6,533 nucleotides of DNA from Alphaproteobacteria bacterium (GTDB lineage Bacteria; Pseudomonadota; Alphaproteobacteria; UBA2136; UBA6156). The notes under the pieces were generated by a model. The model was not told the DNA's origin and did not search any database. It worked only from the letters and a program-made list of their open reading frames with translations. This document shows positions 5,212-6,533 of the stretch, one piece after another (position 1 is the first letter of the stretch; every line of letters begins with the position of its first letter). The stretch is from assembly GCA_020249005.1 (NCBI GenBank), contig JADCGN010000107.1, forward strand, positions 1 through 6,533. The letters run 5' to 3'. The position numbers were made by a program, and so were the translations under genes.

Positions 5212-6459
5212 CTAAAGCGCCTTCACGGCAATGCGTTCCAGCCGGTGGCCGCGCTTGCTGTGCACGGTCAGCATCAGGCCGTTTACGCTGCAGTGTTCGC
5301 CCTGCACCGGCAGGTGCTGCAGGGTTTCAATCATCAGCCCCGCCAGCGTCACGGCGCTGTCGTCGGGCAGTTGCCAGCCGTACAGCCGGTTAGCGTCGCG
5401 CACCGGCAGGTTGCCGCTCAGCAGCCAGCTGCCGTCGGCTTGCCGTTCGCTGGCGGCGGTTTTGGTGGGCTCGTGCTCGTCGGCAATTTCGCCCACGATT
5501 TCCTCTAGAATGTCTTCCAGCGTCACCAGGCCTTGCACGTCGCCGAACTCATCCACCACCAGCGCCAGATGTTTGCGCAACGCCAAAAATTGGCGCAGTT
5601 GGTGGCCGATCGGCGTGGTTTCCGGCACAAAGTACAGCGGCTGCAAATGGCGGCGCAGGCTCACCTGTTCGCGGTTGGGTACTTGCGCCAGGGCGCTGAG
5701 GTAATCGCGCACCGACAGCATGCCCACCAGGCTTTCTGAAGAACCATCCCACACCACCACCCGGCTGTGGCCCAGGCTGCCCAGCACGCGGGGAAGGTCG
5801 GCGGGCGGCGTGTTCACATCCAGCCCCACCATAGCACTGCGATGCACCATGATATCTTTTAAGGTGAGAACGTTGAGGTCGAGCACCGCATCGAGCATCT
5901 GGTGTTGGCTGGGCGCCAACGTGCCGTGTTCCAACCCCAAGTTGATGGCGCCGCGTACGTCGGCTTCGGTGTAGGCGGGTTGGTGGCGGTGGCGCAGGCC
6001 AAGCAAGCTTAACAGGGCGCTGTTGAGGCTGCGGATGGCATTGGTGATGGGCAGCAGCAGCCGCACGGTGGTTACCACCAAGGGGCCCAGACCCAGCGCC
6101 AGCTGGTCGGGATAGCGGGTGCCAAGCGCCTTGGGGAAGGCTTCGCCCAGCAGCAAAATCGCCACCGCCAGCACCACGGTGGCCACCATGATGCCGAGCG
6201 GGCCGAAGTGGCTGTCCAGCACGCTGGCGGTGAGCGCCGAGGTGATGACCGGCACCAGAGTTAAGATAATCAGGATGGTGGCCAGCAGCTGTTCGGGGTG
6301 CTTGAGCAGTTCCAGCACCTGGGCGGCGCGGGCGTTGCCTTCCCGCGCACGTTGGTACAGCCGTGCCTTGCTGGCGGAGAGCATGGCGGTTTCGGCGGCA
6401 CAGAACACGGCGGCCAACAGCAGCAGCGCCACGATGATGAGGAGCGTGAAGAGCAGCAT
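5212..6459 (-). CDS. CNNM/CorC-type membrane protein (hemolysin-related, DUF21-CBS)
   Basis: Family members are inner-membrane proteins linked to divalent-cation (Mg2+, Co2+) transport or resistance. The 415 residues show the full architecture: an N-terminal DUF21 domain with membrane segments at about 2-22, 58-80, 88-106 and 120-142; two CBS domains at about 200-260 and 270-330, the second ending in the diagnostic GDVQGLVTLEDILEEIVGEI (306-325) followed by ADE; and a C-terminal CorC_HlyC domain (about 338-412). GExxPK-like GEAFPK (105-110) is kept. Oddly, the usual small polar residues of membrane segments 1 and 2 are replaced: the SGSE-type motif reads CAAE (20-23), and the GNNxVN-type motif reads ILTLVP (65-70). 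The sole plausible start (ATG at 6459) lies 3 bases after the preceding stop, with no Shine-Dalgarno, suggesting coupling. The family call is secure; cation transport by this copy is doubtful. Confidence 0.92.
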   Translation of the reverse strand: MLLFTLLIIVALLLLAAVFCAAETAMLSASKARLYQRAREGNARAAQVLELLKHPEQLLATILIILTLVPVITSALTASVLDSHFGPLGIMVATVVLAVAILLLGEAFPKALGTRYPDQLALGLGPLVVTTVRLLLPITNAIRSLNSALLSLLGLRHRHQPAYTEADVRGAINLGLEHGTLAPSQHQMLDAVLDLNVLTLKDIMVHRSAMVGLDVNTPPADLPRVLGSLGHSRVVVWDGSSESLVGMLSVRDYLSALAQVPNREQVSLRRHLQPLYFVPETTPIGHQLRQFLALRKHLALVVDEFGDVQGLVTLEDILEEIVGEIADEHEPTKTAASERQADGSWLLSGNLPVRDANRLYGWQLPDDSAVTLAGLMIETLQHLPVQGEHCSVNGLMLTVHSKRGHRLERIAVKAL

Positions 6460-6462
6460 GGG

Positions 6463-6533
6463 CTAACGGATGGTCACGCTGGCGCCCTTCACGGCGGGCG
6501 CGGTGCGGCGGTTGATGTGGCGCATGCTGGGTG
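6463..6533 (-). CDS. C-terminal tail of an unidentified gene (5'-partial)
   Basis: A minus-strand frame is open from the right edge to a TAG at 6465-6463, giving the last 22 residues of a protein ending RRTAPAVKGASVTIR. The stop lies 3 bases before the ATG of the CNNM-like gene, in the same frame, which is typical of adjacent operon genes. An internal ATG three codons from the edge could make this a very short open frame by chance, but the tight spacing and the lack of any other translation signal for the CNNM-like gene favour a real upstream gene. Too little is visible to name it. Confidence 0.5.
   Translation of the reverse strand, partial: PSMRHINRRTAPAVKGASVTIR

Overview
The window is a GC-rich, gene-dense stretch of what is most likely a Gram-negative bacterial chromosome. 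The evidence is a PapD-like periplasmic chaperone with a Sec signal peptide, an extracytoplasmic solute-binding protein with a lipobox, and a CNNM/CorC-type protein that most resembles alphaproteobacterial versions as I remember them. The exact lineage cannot be fixed from the sequence. No rRNA, tRNA, CRISPR array, transposase or phage gene was seen.

Layout, left to right. (1) A plus-strand gene of the nicotianamine synthase family enters from the left edge and ends at 758. Its reading frame is open to base 1 and the first residues match the family's N-terminal region, so the start lies outside the window. (2) A strong hairpin with a U tract at 776-808 terminates the gene facing it, an unrecognised 234-residue protein (816-1520, minus). 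That gene's leader (1526-1574) carries three CTGTCA/TGACAG half-sites that can form two mutually exclusive hairpins next to the ribosome binding site. (3) Upstream of it on the same strand is a GNAT-family N-acetyltransferase (1595-2125). (4) Next comes a small Ala/Cys-rich gene (2229-2447) with its own good Shine-Dalgarno and its own textbook terminator (2178-2208). (5) A 296-base AT-richer divergent intergenic region (2448-2743) with several symmetric elements separates the minus-strand genes from (6) a plus-strand PapD-like chaperone (2744-3550). (7) The right half is a compact minus-strand cluster read from the right edge: the tail of an unidentified gene (6463-6533), a CNNM/CorC-like membrane protein (5212-6459) and a family 5 solute-binding lipoprotein (3555-5207). 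The gaps are 3 and 4 bases and there is no visible Shine-Dalgarno, suggesting translational coupling. The lipoprotein gene converges on the chaperone gene with only 4 bases between stop codons.

How the genes may work together. A nicotianamine-synthase-like enzyme makes small carboxylate metal chelators, and family 5 solute-binding proteins include the receptor for the opine-type metallophore staphylopine. That makes a metal-uptake theme conceivable, but the two genes are about 3 kb apart on opposite strands with unrelated genes between them and no permease in view, so the link is only inference. The most notable items are the nicotianamine synthase gene itself, the CNNM-like protein whose usual transmembrane polar motifs are replaced by hydrophobic residues, and the alternative-hairpin leader of the unknown gene.
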